DNA of 64,000 nt from Bradyrhizobium sp. CCGUVB1N3 (GTDB lineage: Bacteria > Pseudomonadota > Alphaproteobacteria > Rhizobiales > Xanthobacteraceae), in contig NZ_JANADR010000001.1 in the NCBI RefSeq assembly GCF_024199925.1, positions 1,860,001-1,924,000 of the forward strand. The letters run 5' to 3'. The notes under the pieces are model-generated. The model ran no database searches and was not told where the DNA came from. It saw nothing but the letters and a program-made list of their open reading frames with translations. A program made the translations under genes and the position numbers. Shown one piece after another: positions 26,929 through 36,557 of the stretch (position 1 is the stretch's first letter; each line of letters opens with the position of its first letter).

Positions 26929-27819
26929 TCAGTTGATCAGGCCTGCATGGACCATGGCGCTGCGCACCGCGACGCGGGTCGGCTCGGACACCGGCACCAT
27001 CGGCAGCCGCAGCGTCTCGTCCATCTTGCCGAGGAGCGACAGCGCATATTTGATTGGCGCCGGATTGCTCTCGATGAAGAGGTTATTGTGCAGCGGCATC
27101 AGCTTGTCGTGCAACTTTAAGGCGGTTGCGTGATCGCCCTTCTGCCAGGCGGTGTGGAATTCCGAGCACAGGCGCGGCGCGACATTGGAGGTCACCGAGA
27201 TACAGCCATGGCCGCCATGCGCCATGTAGCCGAGCACGGTCGCATCCTCGCCCGAGAGCTGGTTGAAATCCTCGCCCATCGCGGCGCGCTGCTGCGACAC
27301 CCGCACCATGCTGGCGGTCGCGTCCTTGACGCCGGCGATGTTCTTCAAGTCCCACAGCCGCTTCATGGTGTCGACCGACATGTCGATCACCGAGCGCGGC
27401 GGGATGTTGTAGATGATGATCGGAATTCCAATCGCATCGTTGATCGCCTTGAAGTGCTGGTAGAGCCCTTCCTGGGTCGGCTTGTTGTAGTAGGGCGTCA
27501 CCACCAGCACGGCGTTGGCGCCCGCCTTCTCGGCGTGCTGGGCGAGCTCGATCGCTTCCTTGGTGGAGTTGGAGCCGGCGCCGGCGATGACGGGCACCCG
27601 CCCCTTGGCCTCCTGGATGCACCATTCGACGACCTTCTTGTGCTCGTCATGGCTGAGCGTCGGGCTCTCGCCGGTGGTGCCAACCGGAACCAGGCCGTGG
27701 GTGCCCTCGGCGATCTGCCAGTTGACCAGCGAGCGGAACGCGGCCTCGTCCAGCGAGCCGTTCTTGAACGGCGTGACCAAGGCGGTAAACGACCCCCGGA
27801 ACTTCGTCTTGGCTGCCAT
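26929..27819 (-). CDS. dapA: 4-hydroxy-tetrahydrodipicolinate synthase
   Basis: 296-residue TIM barrel that condenses pyruvate with aspartate semialdehyde in lysine and diaminopimelate synthesis. The Schiff-base lysine lies in [12 protein letters not shown]. The active-site Tyr is in [18 protein letters not shown]. The [14 protein letters not shown] motif is the substrate loop. ATG 27819 gives [21 protein letters not shown]. The 227 bases upstream (27820-28046) form a divergent promoter region shared with the transglycosylase and contain no other gene. Confidence 0.96.
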   Translation of the reverse strand: MAAKTKFRGSFTALVTPFKNGSLDEAAFRSLVNWQIAEGTHGLVPVGTTGESPTLSHDEHKKVVEWCIQEAKGRVPVIAGAGSNSTKEAIELAQHAEKAGANAVLVVTPYYNKPTQEGLYQHFKAINDAIGIPIIIYNIPPRSVIDMSVDTMKRLWDLKNIAGVKDATASMVRVSQQRAAMGEDFNQLSGEDATVLGYMAHGGHGCISVTSNVAPRLCSEFHTAWQKGDHATALKLHDKLMPLHNNLFIESNPAPIKYALSLLGKMDETLRLPMVPVSEPTRVAVRSAMVHAGLIN

Positions 27820-28046
27820 GGGCTTTCTCCGTACGCGTGCTGGCCTGAAAAGAGGCTTCTTTCATATCGGGTCTAACGGGCCGGTAAAAGGCCCGGTCCA
27901 AGGTGACGCACCGTTTAGGCCGCGATTTTGCCGCGGTGATGGTCCAAACACGGCCGCAGTAAGCGGCTGTTGGTATTTTTTCCGCATATTCAATCAAATA
28001 CAGCTAAGTCTTGAGCCACTTGAACGATTCGGGGCGACGAAACGCC

Positions 28047-30536
28047 GTGACCTCCAGCGCCCGTGCCGCATGGCGATCCACTGGTCTGATCATGTGCCTG
28101 ATGGCAGGGCTGTCGGTCGGCTGCGCCGCTTTGGCCAAATCCAACGAGACGACCGCAGAAGGCGTCAAGGAAACTGCCAAGGAGGCCGCCAAGCCTGCCA
28201 CCAAGGATACCGCGAAGGGACCCGCCAAAGGATCGACCAAGGGAACCGGCAAGGAGACGGGCAAGGAAGCAACCAAGGGGGCGAGCAAGGGGGCAGCAGT
28301 CTCTCCCGCCAAGGACGCCGCGAAGAAGTCAGCCAAGGATGCCGGCAAGGATGCCGGCAAGGAACTCGGCAAGGACAAGCCCAAGCCCGCGGCAGCGGCC
28401 AAGCCCGCGGCAGCGGCCAAACCCGCGGCAGCAGCCCCCGCGCCAAGATCACAGCCGGCCGCCAACGGTTCTCCCCCCAAAGCCGCACCCGCGCCGGCCG
28501 TGACGGCCACCGTCAGACCTGCTGCCGCGGTCCCCAAACCGATCGCAGCTCCCGTGCTGGCACCGGCAACGCGCCAGCATGCCGCACCACGCAAGCCCGT
28601 CACGCCGGCCGCAGTCGCTGCGACCTCATCGACTTCGCAGGCCGACAAGGACACGCTGGAGAACGTCATCGAGCTCGTGCGCAAGCACAGGCCGGGCGAT
28701 GCCACCGACAATGCGGCCACCATCTCGGATCCGGTCGCGCGAAAACTCGCCGAATGGATCATCCTGCGCAGCGACGACAATGGCGCCAGCGTCGAGCGCT
28801 ACCGCGCCTTCATCAGCGCCAATCCGAGCTGGCCGTCGCAAACCTTCCTGCGCCGCCGCCTCGAAGCCGCGCTTTGGGACGACCGGCGCGAGGATACGGT
28901 CGCCTGGTCGTGGTTCGAGAACGAATCCCCGGTCTCCGCCAAGGGCCGCTTCTCGCTGGCCCGGGCGATGCTGGCGCGCGGCGACCGCGCCAATGCCGAG
29001 CGCCTCGTGCGCGAGGCCTGGCGCAGCGATCCGATGTCGGAGGAGACCGAGAACAACGCACTCGACCAGTTCGGCGCGCTGCTCACGCCGGGCGACCAGA
29101 AGGCACGGATGGACACGCTGCTCTATGGCAGCGAGCACGAGGCCGCGCTGCGCGCCGCCAAACGGCTCGGCGCGGGCTATGTGGCGCTCGCCAAGGCCCG
29201 CATCGCCTCCTCCAAGAAGGCGCCCAACACGCGCGCCTTGCTCGAAGCCGTGCCGCACGAACTGCATGGCGATCCCGGCTTCATCTTCAGCAAGATCCAG
29301 CTCCTGCGCCGCGAGGAGAAGTTCGCGGAAGCCGCGCAACTGATGCTCTCGGCGCCGAAGGATCCGAATCGGCTCTACAATCTCGACGAATGGTGGATCG
29401 AGCGGCGCCTGATCGCGCGCAAGATGATCGACACCGAGGAATTCCGCAGCGCCTATCTGATCGCGCGCGACGCGGCCCTGCCCTCGCGCGACATCTACAA
29501 GACCGAGCAGGAATTCACCGCGGGCTGGATCGCGCTCCGATTCCTCAATGATCCCGCAGCCGCCGCCCAGCACTTTGCCCGCATTGGCGTCGGCAGCGTC
29601 AATCCGACCACGCTGGCGCGCGCCGGCTACTGGCAGGGCCGTGCGGCGGAAGCCGCCGGCCGCCAGCAGGACGCGCGCAACGCTTATGCACGCGCGGCCG
29701 AGCAGTCGACGAGCTACTATGGCCAGCTTGCGCGGGCAAAACTCGGCCTGCCGCAGATCGAGCTCAACAGCGCGCCGCGCGGCCGCGGCGCCGAGCGGCT
29801 GGAAATCGTGCGCGCCGCGCAACTGCTCTACGAGCTCGACGAGCGCGAGATCGCGGTCCCGATGCTCGCCGACATGGGCGAGAACGGCGATCCCGAGGCC
29901 CTTGCCGGCCTCGGCGAGCTGACCCAGCGCTACAGCGACGCGCGCAGCATGCTGCTGCTCGGCAAGGCCGCGCTCAACCGCGGGCTGCCCTTCGACTTTT
30001 ACGCCTATCCGGTCAACGGCATCCCGCAGTTCAGCCAGATCGGACCCGAGGTCGAGCGCAGCATCGTCTACGCGATCGCACGGCAGGAAAGCGCATTCAA
30101 TCCCGCGGTGGTGTCGCCGGCGCAGGCCTACGGGCTGATGCAGGTGACGCCGGACGCTGCGCGCTATGTCTGCAAGCGACACGGCGCGACCTACGATCTG
30201 TCGCGGCTGAAGAACGATTCGGTCTACAACGCCACGCTTGGCGCGGCCGAGCTCGGCGGCCTGCTCGAGGACTACCGCGGCTCTTACATCATGACCTTCG
30301 CGGCCTATAACGCCGGCCGTGGCAGCGTGAAGAAGTGGGTCGAGCGCTACGGCGACCCGCGCGAGTCCAAGATCGACGCGGTTGACTGGGTCGAGCTGAT
30401 CCCGTTCTCCGAAACGCGCAACTACGTGCAGCGCATCATGGAGAACCTTCAAGTCTACCGCGCGCGCTTCGGCGGTGGGACGCGGCTGCAAATCGATGCA
30501 GACCTGCACAGAGGCACGACCGGCAGCGTCGAGTAG
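28047..30536 (+). CDS. soluble-type lytic murein transglycosylase with Lys/Ala-rich N-terminal region
   Basis: 829 residues if started at GTG 28047 (MTSSARAAWRS), which gives a signal peptide ending around LSVGCAALA. A TTG at 28011 would add 12 residues. Residues about 30-195 are low-complexity Lys/Ala/Thr/Gly then Ala/Pro-rich, with repeated AK(D/E)xxK patterns. A helical Slt-like solenoid follows. The catalytic SLT domain near residues 665-790 has the Glu in IARQESAFNP (about residue 680), YGLMQVTPDAA and FAAYNAGRG. It cleaves peptidoglycan to anhydromuropeptides in the periplasm. Confidence 0.9.
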   Translation: MTSSARAAWRSTGLIMCLMAGLSVGCAALAKSNETTAEGVKETAKEAAKPATKDTAKGPAKGSTKGTGKETGKEATKGASKGAAVSPAKDAAKKSAKDAGKDAGKELGKDKPKPAAAAKPAAAAKPAAAAPAPRSQPAANGSPPKAAPAPAVTATVRPAAAVPKPIAAPVLAPATRQHAAPRKPVTPAAVAATSSTSQADKDTLENVIELVRKHRPGDATDNAATISDPVARKLAEWIILRSDDNGASVERYRAFISANPSWPSQTFLRRRLEAALWDDRREDTVAWSWFENESPVSAKGRFSLARAMLARGDRANAERLVREAWRSDPMSEETENNALDQFGALLTPGDQKARMDTLLYGSEHEAALRAAKRLGAGYVALAKARIASSKKAPNTRALLEAVPHELHGDPGFIFSKIQLLRREEKFAEAAQLMLSAPKDPNRLYNLDEWWIERRLIARKMIDTEEFRSAYLIARDAALPSRDIYKTEQEFTAGWIALRFLNDPAAAAQHFARIGVGSVNPTTLARAGYWQGRAAEAAGRQQDARNAYARAAEQSTSYYGQLARAKLGLPQIELNSAPRGRGAERLEIVRAAQLLYELDEREIAVPMLADMGENGDPEALAGLGELTQRYSDARSMLLLGKAALNRGLPFDFYAYPVNGIPQFSQIGPEVERSIVYAIARQESAFNPAVVSPAQAYGLMQVTPDAARYVCKRHGATYDLSRLKNDSVYNATLGAAELGGLLEDYRGSYIMTFAAYNAGRGSVKKWVERYGDPRESKIDAVDWVELIPFSETRNYVQRIMENLQVYRARFGGGTRLQIDADLHRGTTGSVE

Positions 30537-30741
30537 CTGCTCGGCGCCGCGTTGGCTGCACCACTTCGGTGCATGTTACAAAGTCGATGGGCGACCGGCT
30601 GCGGCTTGCGCGGAGCGCATTCTCCGCGCCGGCTCGGCCGAACGAATGGACCGCGCAAATCGTACGTGCGACATCTCACATTCGAGATGAGCCCCCACAG
30701 ATAAGCTGATTGGTGGGCACCACGAACCCGGAGACGCCTTT

Positions 30742-31032
30742 ATGTCCCGTCTGATTTGTACACTGACTGCCTTGGCCCTGCTGCTGCCAGGACTTGTGTT
30801 ACCAGGACTTGCCGTCACCAGCGCGCCGGCTCACGCCAAGAGTCGCTATCATGCCCCTCCGCAGGCCGCGGCCCAGGACCGCTACTGCCTGCAAGGACGG
30901 CGTTGGGGATACCCGGGCAATTGCCAATTCGCCACTTATAGCCAGTGCATGGCGACCGCATCGGGCACGATTGACGCCTGCGGCTTGAATCCCACCTACG
31001 CCTTCCAGGAATGGAAGGGACCCAAGTGGTAG
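30742..31032 (+). CDS. DUF3551 secreted small protein
   Basis: 96 residues with a signal peptide (LTALALLLPGLVLPGLA, cleavage likely after AHA). The mature part carries the DUF3551 pattern: YCLQGRRWGYPGNCQFATYSQC followed by ATASGTIDACGLNP, with four cysteines able to form two disulfides. Function is unknown. The gene faces a second DUF3551 gene on the other strand 77 bases away. The 205 bases before it (30537-30741) hold no other gene. Confidence 0.8.
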   Translation: MSRLICTLTALALLLPGLVLPGLAVTSAPAHAKSRYHAPPQAAAQDRYCLQGRRWGYPGNCQFATYSQCMATASGTIDACGLNPTYAFQEWKGPKW

Positions 31033-31109
31033 CGATTCAACGATCCGCATCGGGTGCGAGCTTGCAGCAAGGCTGGTGAGCCATACCGGCCACAACCGGA
31101 CGTCGTTCG

Positions 31110-31421
31110 TCACCACATCCGGCTCGGAGCCGGCCTGCCGGGAGCCCGGGCTGCGCCCGTTGTCGTCGACTGGGACCAATATGGGTTGTCCATGCACATC
31201 GCCGATAGTCCCGCCGCGGCCGCCTTGCACGCCTCCCAGGAGGGATAGCTGCAGTACACCGTGCTGCTGCCACCCCACTCCCACTTCTGGAGGCAGACGG
31301 GATATCTGGGATCGTAGCGTTCGGCCATGGCTGGCGCAGGAGCGAGGATCGTGGCGCCGCCCATGATCACCGCGCCGAGCACGCCAATCATCGCTGTCGT
31401 CCGAATTGTCCAACTGCTCAC
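31110..31421 (-). CDS. DUF3551-like secreted small protein
   Basis: 103 residues. The signal peptide (MIGVLGAVIMGGATILA) is cleaved around AMA. The mature sequence YPVCLQKWEWGGSSTVYCSYPSWEACKAAAAG then SAMCMDNPY shows the same four-cysteine spacing as the DUF3551 protein at 30742, but with lower similarity elsewhere and a Pro/Arg-rich tail. The two genes converge. Function is unknown. Confidence 0.7.
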   Translation of the reverse strand: MSSWTIRTTAMIGVLGAVIMGGATILAPAPAMAERYDPRYPVCLQKWEWGGSSTVYCSYPSWEACKAAAAGLSAMCMDNPYWSQSTTTGAARAPGRPAPSRMW

Positions 31422-31504
31422 CGTCGAATCTCCAACTCCGCTCCCTCCACCGGAAAGAAGCCGTTACGTCCGAGACAATATACGCCGCAGCGTCCGCCAA
31501 GAAA

Positions 31505-31530
31505 AACCCCGGCGGTTGCCCGCCGGGGTT
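31505..31530 (-). terminator. intrinsic terminator of the porin gene
   Basis: An 11-base-pair stem: AACCCCGGCGG (31505-31515), loop TTGC, CCGCCGGGGTT (31520-31530). On the minus strand the stem is followed by a run of T (TTTTTC, from 31506 down). It is 24 bases past the porin stop. It is the best terminator in the window and fits a very highly expressed gene. Confidence 0.88.
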
Positions 31531-31554
31531 CTCTGATCGGTCGAGAGATTGATC

Positions 31555-33111
31555 TTAGAAGTTGCGCTGAGCGCGAAGCAGCATGGTGACGCTGTTCTGG
31601 TCCCTCAACTCATACGTGGCCTGCGGCTTGGCAAACGTCGCAGGAGGTGTAACGAAGACAGTACCAGAGTACTTCTGGTCCAGATGCGTCCAGTTGACGT
31701 CGGCGGTGAAGGCCAAGTTCTTGAGCGGGGTCCAAACGACGTTGGCACCGACTACAGCGAAATTAAAGTCGGGGTTGCAGTTGCCGGTCAGACCAAGCGA
31801 CGCCACAGCGTTGGCGCAGATCGCGGTCGTGGCAAGAGAGCCGTAATCAACCACGCCATAGGCACCGTAGATGCCGCTCGCCCAGTTCGGCGACCAGTTG
31901 TGGGTGTAGCCACCGCGGAAGCCCCAAGTCTTCACAGTTTCAAGGCTGCTTCCGTTCACGAACACTGCATCGCCAATGGCGGCGAAGCCGAGGCTCTGGT
32001 AAGCACCAGGGGTGCTCGTGCCACCAAACATCGCGATGCCGGTCGGGAACAAGCTCTGGAAGTTATAGCGGCTTGCACCGTCCGTATAGACGGCCTGCAG
32101 GTTGATGCTGTCGCCGGGTCCAGTCGGAATGTTCTTGATCGACAACGACGCCTGAACGGCCCAACCCCACTTATCCGACGGGTGACCGCTGACTTCAGTC
32201 GAACCGTAGTAGCTAGCATGGTTGTCATGCGCCACTGCGGAGAACTGGAACAGACCCCAAGCCTGGTCGACACGGACTGCACCGACGATGTCGGGAGCAA
32301 CCATGCCGGCGCCGATGCTGGGCGCGCCGTAACCCCCGAAGAAGTTCACAACGCCCGCCGTCACGCTCGGCGACGTCCCACCCGGGAATGACAGGTTCCA
32401 GATGTTCGTCGTGTCGTACACGGTCGGATCCTGCAACGCCACCGAACCGGTGATGCCCTGGCCGAAGTCAGCCGTGTAGGCCACCTGGTTCACGCCGGTG
32501 ACATGGTTGGAACCGCCCGGCATGGTGTCGGGACCGCCAGCCGGATAGCTCTGCCACGGTGCGTCGAAGATCGACACCGTGCGACCGAAGGTGAAGCCAG
32601 CGAACTGGATGAACGCGTGGTAGAGACCGAGCGAAGCGCCGCCAATGGTGCCGGTGGTGCTGTTGTAAAGCGTCGCGCCGCCGCTCGTGTTGAAAGATGT
32701 GCCAGGCGCAACGTTCCCAGCACCGACGTACGAACCACCGGTCCAGGTGAAGACCATGTCCGCGTAGGTGCGAACCACGCCGTACTCGGTCGCAGTGCGG
32801 GTATCGACCGTGAGGTCCATACGGGCGCGGCTGGTGAAGTTATTGCGAAGACGGTTCTGCGCGCCATCCGGTGCGCCGGTGTTAAAACCGTAGTCGTTGC
32901 CGCTGTTGACCATCAGGTCGGCGCGCACATAACCGCCGAACTTGATGCAGGTGTCAGTGCCCGGCATATAGTAGAATCCGGCACCGTACAGGGAGCAGAT
33001 CTTCACGTATTCGACCGCCTTGGCCTTCACGGGGAGATCGGCTGCCTGAGCTCCGCCAACGGCGATGAGACCCGCCGCTGAACCGAGCAAAAGGCTCTTA
33101 ACCAACTTCAT
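31555..33111 (-). CDS. outer membrane porin, alphaproteobacterial Porin_2 family
   Basis: 518 residues. The signal peptide MKLVKSLLLGSAAGLIAVGGAQA leads into ADLPVKAKAVEYVKICSLYGAGFYYMPGTDTCIKFGGYVRAD, the standard opening of Bradyrhizobium/Rhizobium porins. The two cysteines there likely form a disulfide. Alternating beta strands and a terminal aromatic residue (LRAQRNF) fit a 16-strand barrel. It mediates passive diffusion of small solutes. ATG 33111 is chosen over upstream 33168 because of the signal peptide. The long upstream region 33112-33768 shows no gene and may hold its regulatory DNA. Confidence 0.93.
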   Translation of the reverse strand: MKLVKSLLLGSAAGLIAVGGAQAADLPVKAKAVEYVKICSLYGAGFYYMPGTDTCIKFGGYVRADLMVNSGNDYGFNTGAPDGAQNRLRNNFTSRARMDLTVDTRTATEYGVVRTYADMVFTWTGGSYVGAGNVAPGTSFNTSGGATLYNSTTGTIGGASLGLYHAFIQFAGFTFGRTVSIFDAPWQSYPAGGPDTMPGGSNHVTGVNQVAYTADFGQGITGSVALQDPTVYDTTNIWNLSFPGGTSPSVTAGVVNFFGGYGAPSIGAGMVAPDIVGAVRVDQAWGLFQFSAVAHDNHASYYGSTEVSGHPSDKWGWAVQASLSIKNIPTGPGDSINLQAVYTDGASRYNFQSLFPTGIAMFGGTSTPGAYQSLGFAAIGDAVFVNGSSLETVKTWGFRGGYTHNWSPNWASGIYGAYGVVDYGSLATTAICANAVASLGLTGNCNPDFNFAVVGANVVWTPLKNLAFTADVNWTHLDQKYSGTVFVTPPATFAKPQATYELRDQNSVTMLLRAQRNF

Positions 33112-33768
33112 GTTAAACCTCCAAGTTTGCTCTATAGGGAAGGTTCCGGATCCGCTGGGTGACGACACCCTAAGGTTGGTTCCCTTGTCCCTTTAACTCA
33201 CCGCTTAGCCGCTTCGCGCCTTCGGACACACCCGCATGAACGCGAGGGACTTAAGCGAACCACCTAAAACGGGACGACCTCGGGATGCCCCCCTCCGTCG
33301 CCTGGTCACAATTACCGAACGTCCTTGCACACACAACAACAGAACGCTCCGAACCGGCCCTACGAAGCGCGTTTTCCAACGGGTGTTGCACAAATAACAC
33401 GCAGATGTGATTGCAGCGCGCCCGTAAGTAATTGTTTTCCATATTCTTTTCGAAGCAGTTCCAAATGGCGTCAAAATTTCCCGCCGTGAAGCGATGGGAG
33501 CGTCCGCTCGCTGTGGCGTCCTTGCGACGCACTCGAATCGGAGAATCGGCAACCGACTCGGAATGGCTGCTGGATGATCTCGTCACCGCGCCGTTCGACC
33601 GCCGGGCGCAGTGGTTTTAGCGAGCGCGACGCCGATATCCCGGGCCGACCAAGGACAGAGTGCGATTTCCCGCAAGGGGCTAGCTGCCGCCGGCCGGACT
33701 TATCCGGACTCTATATTGTGCAGAGATTTTGCGGGGGATTGCAGCGGCGCGCCAGGCTTCACGGCTGG

Positions 33769-33859
33769 CGGAGACGGAGGGATTCGAACCCTCGATAGGC
33801 CTTTACAAGCCTATAACGGTTTAGCAAACCGCCGCCTTCAGCCACTCGGCCACGTCTCC
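33769..33859 (-). tRNA. tRNA-Ser (anticodon GCT)
   Basis: Minus-strand cloverleaf of 91 bases. The acceptor GGAGACG pairs with CGTCTCC, with G as discriminator. The D loop reads GGCCGAGTGGCTGAAGGC. The anticodon arm has GCT in CGGTTTGCTAAACCG. A long class II variable arm follows (TATAGGCTTGTAAAGGCCTA). The T arm is GAGGGTTCGAATCCCTC. CCA is not encoded. It decodes AGC/AGT. Confidence 0.95.
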
Positions 33860-34206
33860 GGCTTCGCCGGGTATGCCCGACCCCGCGGCGAGCCGCAAGC
33901 GGCAGAATTGAGGCTGGCGGGTTTCTTTACAGATGAAAGCTTTGACGGCGACGGAAACCAAGGACGGGTCGGGACTGGCTGACGTCCAGAGCGCCGGCCG
34001 TCGTCCCGCCCTCACAGCTTGTAGCCGTCGCGTCAGTCGGCCGGAATCGAAAATTGTCGCGCACGAAATCTCGGCACAAGCACGGAAGTTTCGTGCCTTG
34101 AAGCACGAGCGGCGCGGCCGTTGTTCTCTCCAGCAAAGGCGACTAGAGTTTTTGCGCCAGTTCGCCAAAGCACAGACCCGTCATCAGGGTCCAGAAACCC
34201 AATCAC

Positions 34207-36216
34207 ATGTCGCAGCAAAGCCGCAACAAGGGAGCTTCGGCCCCCTCCTCACTCCATCGGTCGGCTTTTCTGGACCAGGCAATTGCGGCGCAGCGTTCGG
34301 GCAATCTGTCGGATGCGGAACGGGCCTACACGACCATCCTGAGGGGAAGCAGAACGCATCCCATCGCGCTCCACATGCTGGGGCTGTTGCACGCCCAGCG
34401 CGGCAATTTCGCGGACGCCGAGCCATTGCTCAAGAAGGCTGCCCGCGTCGACGCCGGCAATCCCGACGTTCTTTTCAACTATGCCAACGTGCTGCGTGCA
34501 TTGGACAAGACAGACGATGCGCTCGCTTGGCTTGCGAAAGTGATTGCCCTGTCGCCGAACTTCGCCGATGCGCATCTCAATCGCGGAGCGATCCTGATGG
34601 CACGGCAGGAGCTGCACGGCGCAATCTCGGATTTTGATCGCGCCATTGCGATCGCACCATCGAGCGCAGCGTTCGCAAACCGGGGCAGTGCGTTCCAGCA
34701 GCTCGGTCAGCTCGACGAAGCGCATGACAGCTACCGACGCGCCGTGGAGCTTGCACCGTCGAATCCACAGAACCATTTCGTCTTGTCCGAGGTCCTTACC
34801 CAAATGGGCCGACACGACGAAGCGATCGGAGCGCTCGAAAGAACGGTCGCACTGAACAAGGCCTTCCCGTTCGCCTTGAGCAAGCTCGTTGCTTCCACGC
34901 GGAAGCGTGCCGACTGGCGCGGATTCGAACGTGAACAGGCCGCCTTGGACGAGGCCGTCGAATCCGGCGTGCCGATCGACCCCTTCACCTACTTTCATGC
35001 CTCGTCGTCTCCCGCACACCAATTGACCTGTGCGAAGACATATGTCGCCAACGTCGCCCCGGAACGAGATGCGGCGAGACCCAGAACGCCGTCATCGGTT
35101 TCCCGGCTGCGGGTCGCGTACATGTCTGCCGATTTTTACAGTCACGCCACCGCGCATTTGATGGCCGGACTTTTCGAGGAGCACGACCGCGAGCGCTTCG
35201 ACGTCAGCGCCATCTCCTACGGACCGGATGATCAGAGCAAGATGCGCGACCGCCTCAAGGCCGCATTCGAACGCTTTGAAGACGTCAGCCATCTTACCGA
35301 CGAGGACGTGGTCAAGCTGATACGCCAGCTCGACATTGAGGTCCTCGTCGATCTCGGAGGCTTCACCGCCGGTGCGCGGCCGAAAATCCTCGCGCAGCGG
35401 GCGGCTCCCATCCAGGTCAACTATCTAGGCTTTCCCGGCACGATGGGCGCGTCATATATCGACTACGTGATGGCCGACCGGATCGTCATCCCCGAAGGAG
35501 AGCAGAAACATTACGCCGAGAAGGTGATTTATCTCCCCGACAGCTATCAGGCGACCGACGCGAGGCGGCCGCTCCTGCCAAACGTACCGGCCCGGAGCGA
35601 GGTCGGACTGGCGGACGATGCATTCGTCTACTGTGCTTTCCACAGAACTCTCAAGATCACGCCCGTGCTGTTCGATGTCTGGATGCGGCTGCTGACCAGG
35701 ACCGCCGGCAGCGTCCTTTGGCTGCTTGATGGGGACCCGCTCGCCAGGGAGAACCTGAGGCGTGAAGCTGTTGCCCGCGGCATCGCCGCCGAGAGGATCG
35801 TGTTCGCCCCAAGCGCCCCTGCCGACGAACACTTGGCGCGTCATCAGCTCGCCGATCTGTCCCTGGATACGTTGCCCTACAACGCCCATACCGCGGCCAG
35901 CGACGCCCTTTGGGCTGGCTTGCCGGTCCTGACCTGCCTCGGCACCGCCTTTGCCGGACGTGTTGCAGCCAGTCTCCTGAATGCCGTCGGCCTTCCTGAG
36001 CTGGTGACGCGATCGCTGGACGAATATGAGGCTTTGGCGCTTCGGATCGCGCACGATTCCGAACTTCGAGCCGCCCTCAAGAGCAAGCTGGCGACGCATC
36101 GGTCCACTTGGCCCCTCTTCGATACTGTCGGCATGACGCGACACATCGAAAAGGCCTTCACTGAAATGTGGCGCCGGCATTTCGCTGGCGAAGCGCCGGC
36201 CTCGTTTGCCGTCTAA
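34207..36216 (+). CDS. TPR and SPINDLY-like O-GlcNAc transferase family protein (GT41)
   Basis: 669 residues. Residues about 15-260 are tandem TPR units (e.g. NFADAHLNRGAILMARQELHGAISDF). From about residue 300 lies the GT41 catalytic region: RVAYMSADFYSHATAHLMAGLF, VDLGGFTAGARPKILAQRAAPIQVNYLGFPGTMG, and YCAFHRTLKITP with the nucleotide-sugar-binding Lys. Such enzymes glycosylate proteins, with UDP-GlcNAc or related donors, in the cytoplasm. No neighbouring substrate gene is visible. ATG 34207 lacks a clear ribosome-binding site. The gap 33860-34206 holds no gene. Confidence 0.88.
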   Translation: MSQQSRNKGASAPSSLHRSAFLDQAIAAQRSGNLSDAERAYTTILRGSRTHPIALHMLGLLHAQRGNFADAEPLLKKAARVDAGNPDVLFNYANVLRALDKTDDALAWLAKVIALSPNFADAHLNRGAILMARQELHGAISDFDRAIAIAPSSAAFANRGSAFQQLGQLDEAHDSYRRAVELAPSNPQNHFVLSEVLTQMGRHDEAIGALERTVALNKAFPFALSKLVASTRKRADWRGFEREQAALDEAVESGVPIDPFTYFHASSSPAHQLTCAKTYVANVAPERDAARPRTPSSVSRLRVAYMSADFYSHATAHLMAGLFEEHDRERFDVSAISYGPDDQSKMRDRLKAAFERFEDVSHLTDEDVVKLIRQLDIEVLVDLGGFTAGARPKILAQRAAPIQVNYLGFPGTMGASYIDYVMADRIVIPEGEQKHYAEKVIYLPDSYQATDARRPLLPNVPARSEVGLADDAFVYCAFHRTLKITPVLFDVWMRLLTRTAGSVLWLLDGDPLARENLRREAVARGIAAERIVFAPSAPADEHLARHQLADLSLDTLPYNAHTAASDALWAGLPVLTCLGTAFAGRVAASLLNAVGLPELVTRSLDEYEALALRIAHDSELRAALKSKLATHRSTWPLFDTVGMTRHIEKAFTEMWRRHFAGEAPASFAV

Positions 36217-36290
36217 ATCTCATCGTGGGGCGCCTTGGCGCGATCGTACCGATCGGTCAAAGCTCGGTTCCCTACGGCCGAGTGAACCGG

Positions 36291-36557
36291 TCAGTGCGCG
36301 GTGACCCAGGCCCTCGCCTCGCGCTGCGCGGCCGCGATGTCGGCATCCGACATCTGCCCGGCAACTTCCTGGCGAAGCGCGATCGCGTCCTTGCGGCCCT
36401 TCGACGCCGCGAGGTTGAACCATTTATGCGCGGCGATGAGATCGACGAGGCCGGAGCGGCCGCTCGCCCAATACATACCCCGCTCGAACAGCACGTCCGA
36501 CAACGCGGTCGCGTCGATCGGCGTCGCGGTCTCCAGATCGAAAGTCCCCTGAAACAT
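36291..36557 (-). CDS. short Sel1-repeat-like protein
   Basis: 88 residues. The middle (SDVLFERGMYWASGRSGLVDLIAAHKWFNLAASKGRKDAI) matches a single Sel1-type helical repeat, in which a glycine and AAHKWF(N)LAA are typical. The C-terminus is an amphipathic helix ending VTAH. It may bind another protein. The gene is convergent with the glycosyltransferase gene. Function is unknown. Confidence 0.7.
   Translation of the reverse strand: MFQGTFDLETATPIDATALSDVLFERGMYWASGRSGLVDLIAAHKWFNLAASKGRKDAIALRQEVAGQMSDADIAAAQREARAWVTAH

Noticed and set aside
28150..28450. Satellite-like DNA repeat
   Set aside because: The repetition reflects Lys/Ala codons of a real protein region that is in frame with a complete transglycosylase.
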